DNA from: Scandinavium ludwigii_A
Lineage (GTDB): Bacteria > Pseudomonadota > Gammaproteobacteria > Enterobacterales > Enterobacteriaceae
Direction of reading: 5' to 3'
Assembly (NCBI GenBank): GCA_050516505.1
Contig: CP191518.1
Location: 3,720,001 to 3,784,000, forward strand
Length of the DNA stretch: 64,000 bases
This document shows positions 62,396 through 64,000 of the stretch, in pieces. Every line of letters begins with the position of its first letter. Position 1 is the first letter of the stretch. A model generated the notes under the pieces. The model saw only the letters and a program-made list of their open reading frames with translations. It did no database searches and was not told the origin of the DNA. Both the position numbers and the translations under genes were made by a program.

Positions 62396-63176
62396 ACTGC
62401 ATGGCTTTAACAACCTGACCAAAAGCCTGAGTTTTTGTATTTACGATATCTGCTACGTGAAAACGGCAGAAGAGCGCGATGGTTATATCGCCTATATCGA
62501 CGAACTCTACAACGCCAACCGTCTGACCGAAATCCTGTCTGAAACCTGCGCGATCATCGGCGCCAACATTCTGAACATCGCGCGCCAGGATTACGAACCG
62601 CAGGGTGCCAGCGTCACCATTCTGGTGAGCGAAGAACCGGTCGACCCGACGCTTATCGACACGACCGAACATCCGGGCCCGCTGCCTGAAGCCGTGGTTG
62701 CCCATCTCGATAAAAGCCATATTTGCGTGCACACCTACCCGGAAAGCCACCCGGAAGGCGGCCTGTGTACGTTCCGTGCCGATATTGAAGTCTCGACCTG
62801 CGGGGTGATTTCACCGCTGAATGCGCTGAATTACCTGATTCATCAGCTGGAGTCAGATATCGTGACCATCGACTATCGCGTACGCGGATTTACCCGCGAC
62901 GTGAACGGCATGAAGCACTTTATCGATCACGAAATTAACTCCATTCAGAACTTTATGTCCGATAACATGAAGGCGCTGTATGACATGATGGATGTGAACG
63001 TGTATCAGGAAAACATCTTCCATACCAAGATGTTACTCAAAGAGTTCGACCTGAAGCACTACATGTTCCACACCAAACCGGAAGACTTAAGTGAAGAAGA
63101 GCGGCAGGCGATTACTGCCCTGCTGTGGAAAGAGATGCGCGAAATCTACTACGGCCGCAATATTCCGGCCGTGTAA
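62382..63176 (+). CDS. speD: SpeD, S-adenosylmethionine decarboxylase proenzyme (TTG start)
   Basis: SpeD makes the aminopropyl donor for SpeE. The 264-residue proenzyme self-cleaves between Lys and Ser in LDKSHICVH to form a pyruvoyl cofactor, and the Cys-rich GGLCTFRADIEVSTCG segment follows. The start is a TTG at 62382, which gives (M)KKLKLHGF as in relatives, with AGGAGGTG 8 bp upstream inside speE. The 14-bp overlap and strong ribosome binding site point to coupled translation. Confidence 0.95.
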   Translation: MKKLKLHGFNNLTKSLSFCIYDICYVKTAEERDGYIAYIDELYNANRLTEILSETCAIIGANILNIARQDYEPQGASVTILVSEEPVDPTLIDTTEHPGPLPEAVVAHLDKSHICVHTYPESHPEGGLCTFRADIEVSTCGVISPLNALNYLIHQLESDIVTIDYRVRGFTRDVNGMKHFIDHEINSIQNFMSDNMKALYDMMDVNVYQENIFHTKMLLKEFDLKHYMFHTKPEDLSEEERQAITALLWKEMREIYYGRNIPAV

Positions 63177-63215
63177 GCCATCACGGAGCAGGGACGCTCC
63201 GCCCGGCAGTCGCGT

Positions 63216-63578
63216 TTATTTCTGATTAATGAACTCGCGGTAGGCTGCAATCACCAGAAGAAAGTCTTCCACGCCACACATCGACAGGCTTTCCTCGTCG
63301 TAGTAGCTCATCCCCTCTTCCATCTCATCGCCGGAAAACTCCAGCAGATTCGCGCGGACCATCACCTCTTCGCCATCCAGCCACAGTGTGTATTCGTGGC
63401 CGGTTCGCTGCCAGGAACGCTCAGTGCCTTTTACCGTCGCAGCCGCCTGTTCAACGTCATCCAGCAGGCCGAGGTTATCTTTCACCTCTTCGTTGAACCA
63501 GTGCCCGACGACTTCGTGGCCCATCGACATCCGCACTTTTACGCCTCCGGTAATGTCGCGCAGAAATTCGTATTCCAT
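63216..63578 (-). CDS. yacL: YacL, UPF0231 family protein
   Basis: This 120-residue acidic cytoplasmic protein matches the UPF0231 (YacL) family, whose function is unknown. It begins MEYEFLRDITGGVKVRMSMG and contains a conserved GHWFNEEVKD, then WLDGEEVMVRANLLEF and an acidic stretch DEMEEGMSYYDEESL. I see no signal peptide, membrane segment or catalytic motif. It lies between speD (convergent) and acnB (upstream on the same strand). Confidence 0.92.
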   Translation of the reverse strand: MEYEFLRDITGGVKVRMSMGHEVVGHWFNEEVKDNLGLLDDVEQAAATVKGTERSWQRTGHEYTLWLDGEEVMVRANLLEFSGDEMEEGMSYYDEESLSMCGVEDFLLVIAAYREFINQK

Positions 63579-63682
63579 AGTGTGTTCCTCGTAAACGGCA
63601 ACGCGTCACAGCTGCATTGCACCTGTGCTAATTATCGCAGTTAGGAAGGAGAAAAAAAGCGTGGCGGGTGTAAGGAATGGAA

Positions 63683-63714
63683 ATAAAAAACCCTCTGCCG
63701 TAGCAAAGGGTTTT
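63683..63714 (-). terminator. Intrinsic terminator for acnB
   Basis: On the minus strand, AAAACCCT pairs with AGGGTTTT and is followed by TTATTT. It lies about 100 bp beyond the acnB stop, after two palindromic repeats. Confidence 0.75.
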
Positions 63715-63744
63715 GTAGGCCTGATAAGCGCAGCGCCATCGGGC
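63715..63744. repeat. Classical REP element
   Basis: GTAGGCCTGATAAGCGCAGC followed by GCCATCGGGC matches the classical enterobacterial REP consensus. It sits in the acnB 3' region next to a copy of the other palindromic family. Confidence 0.85.
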
Positions 63745-63752
63745 AATAACAG

Positions 63753-63804
63753 GGGTGTGCGGTCTGATGCCCGCACACCCAGCCCCTCTCCCACGGGGAG
63801 AGGG
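63753..63804 (-). repeat. Two-stem palindromic repeat, acnB copy with perfect second stem
   Basis: In minus orientation it has CCCTCTCCC / GGGAGAGGG (63784-63804) followed by a second stem, GGGTGTGCGG / CCGCACACCC (63753-63780), perfect over 10 bp around GCATCAGA. The second stem aligns with GGTGAGG...CCGCACC in the other copies. Confidence 0.82.
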
Positions 63805-63810
63805 TGGCAC

Positions 63811-64000
63811 TTATACGGCGGTCTGGAAAATAACGCCGTCGGCTTTCTCGGTGTACTGAGTCAGCTTGTCGAAGTTCAGATAGCGGTAAGTATCCACCGC
63901 GGTCTTATCAACCTGCGACACATAGGTCTGGTACTCTTCCGGCGTTGGCAGTTTGCCGATCAGCGCCGCAACGGCCGCCAGTTCAGCAGAAGCCAGGTAG
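63811..64000 (-). CDS. acnB: AcnB, aconitate hydratase B (C-terminal end only)
   Basis: AcnB interconverts citrate and isocitrate in the TCA cycle and, as apo-protein, binds mRNAs. Only the last 63 codons are in the window, read as YLASAELAAVAALIG and, at the very end, EKADGVIFQTAV, which match the E. coli AcnB C-terminus. The stop is at 63811-63813. The start and the catalytic Fe-S cysteines lie beyond the window edge. Confidence 0.93.
   Translation of the reverse strand, partial: YLASAELAAVAALIGKLPTPEEYQTYVSQVDKTAVDTYRYLNFDKLTQYTEKADGVIFQTAV

Overview
The window is a chromosomal segment from a member of the Enterobacteriaceae. Almost every gene is a close relative of an Escherichia coli gene, and the order from acnB through gcd, can, pan, dksA, mrcB, fhu, hemL, degP, glnD and rpsB to bamA is that of E. 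coli K-12, read here in the opposite direction. Amino-acid differences throughout, the absence of yadD and yaeI, a fimbrial operon in a different slot and an unusual intergenic repeat family show that it is not E. coli itself. An Enterobacter, Lelliottia, Citrobacter or Kosakonia-type genome fits, but the genus cannot be fixed from this sequence alone. No tRNA, rRNA, CRISPR array, prophage or complete insertion sequence was seen.

Layout. Positions 1-10143, minus strand: envelope and translation genes bamA (cut by the window edge), rseP, cdsA, ispU, dxr, frr, pyrH, tsf and rpsB. Positions 10464-15337, plus strand: map, glnD, dapD, yaeH. Positions 15375-19800, minus strand: cdaR, degP, dgt. Positions 19875-22004, plus strand: mtn, btuF, yadS. 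Then erpA and clcA (minus), hemL (plus), the ferrichrome operon fhuA-fhuC-fhuD-fhuB (minus), mrcB and hrpB (minus), and thpR, sfsA, dksA, gluQ (plus).

Positions 39734-46939 hold the main accessory block, a seven-gene chaperone-usher fimbrial operon on the minus strand: major pilin, chaperone, usher, three minor pilins and a two-domain tip adhesin. Its gene order matches the E. coli yad operon, but it lies between gluQ and pcnB rather than between panB and folK. Next come pcnB (predicted ATT start), folK, panB, panC, panD (plus); yadE, yadI, yadH, yadG (minus); can (plus); hpt (minus); gcd (plus); cueO (minus); yacC, speE, speD (plus); yacL (minus); and the 3' end of acnB (minus).

Functional groups. 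Outer-membrane and wall assembly: BamA, RseP, DegP, PBP1b, IspU, CdsA, YadE. Isoprenoid precursor to undecaprenyl carrier: Dxr, IspU. Translation and its control: RpsB, Tsf, Frr, Map, GluQ, DksA, PcnB. Iron, heme, B12 and Fe-S: Fhu, HemL, BtuF, ErpA. Pantothenate and folate: PanBCD, FolK. Polyamine synthesis and by-product recycling: SpeED, Mtn. Copper and glucose oxidation in the periplasm: CueO, Gcd.

Readable regulatory sites include a sigma-E promoter for degP, a Fur box for fhuA, a CueR-type 19-bp-spacer promoter for cueO, a CRP site on the gcd promoter, and many intrinsic terminators. Several intergenic gaps carry a two-stem palindromic repeat with a CCCTCTCCC/GGGAGAGGG core, including a tandem 95/94-bp duplication behind gcd. 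I did not find a clearly new multi-gene system. The strongest candidates for novelty are the fimbrial operon, with charged insertions in both chaperone and usher, and the repeat family.
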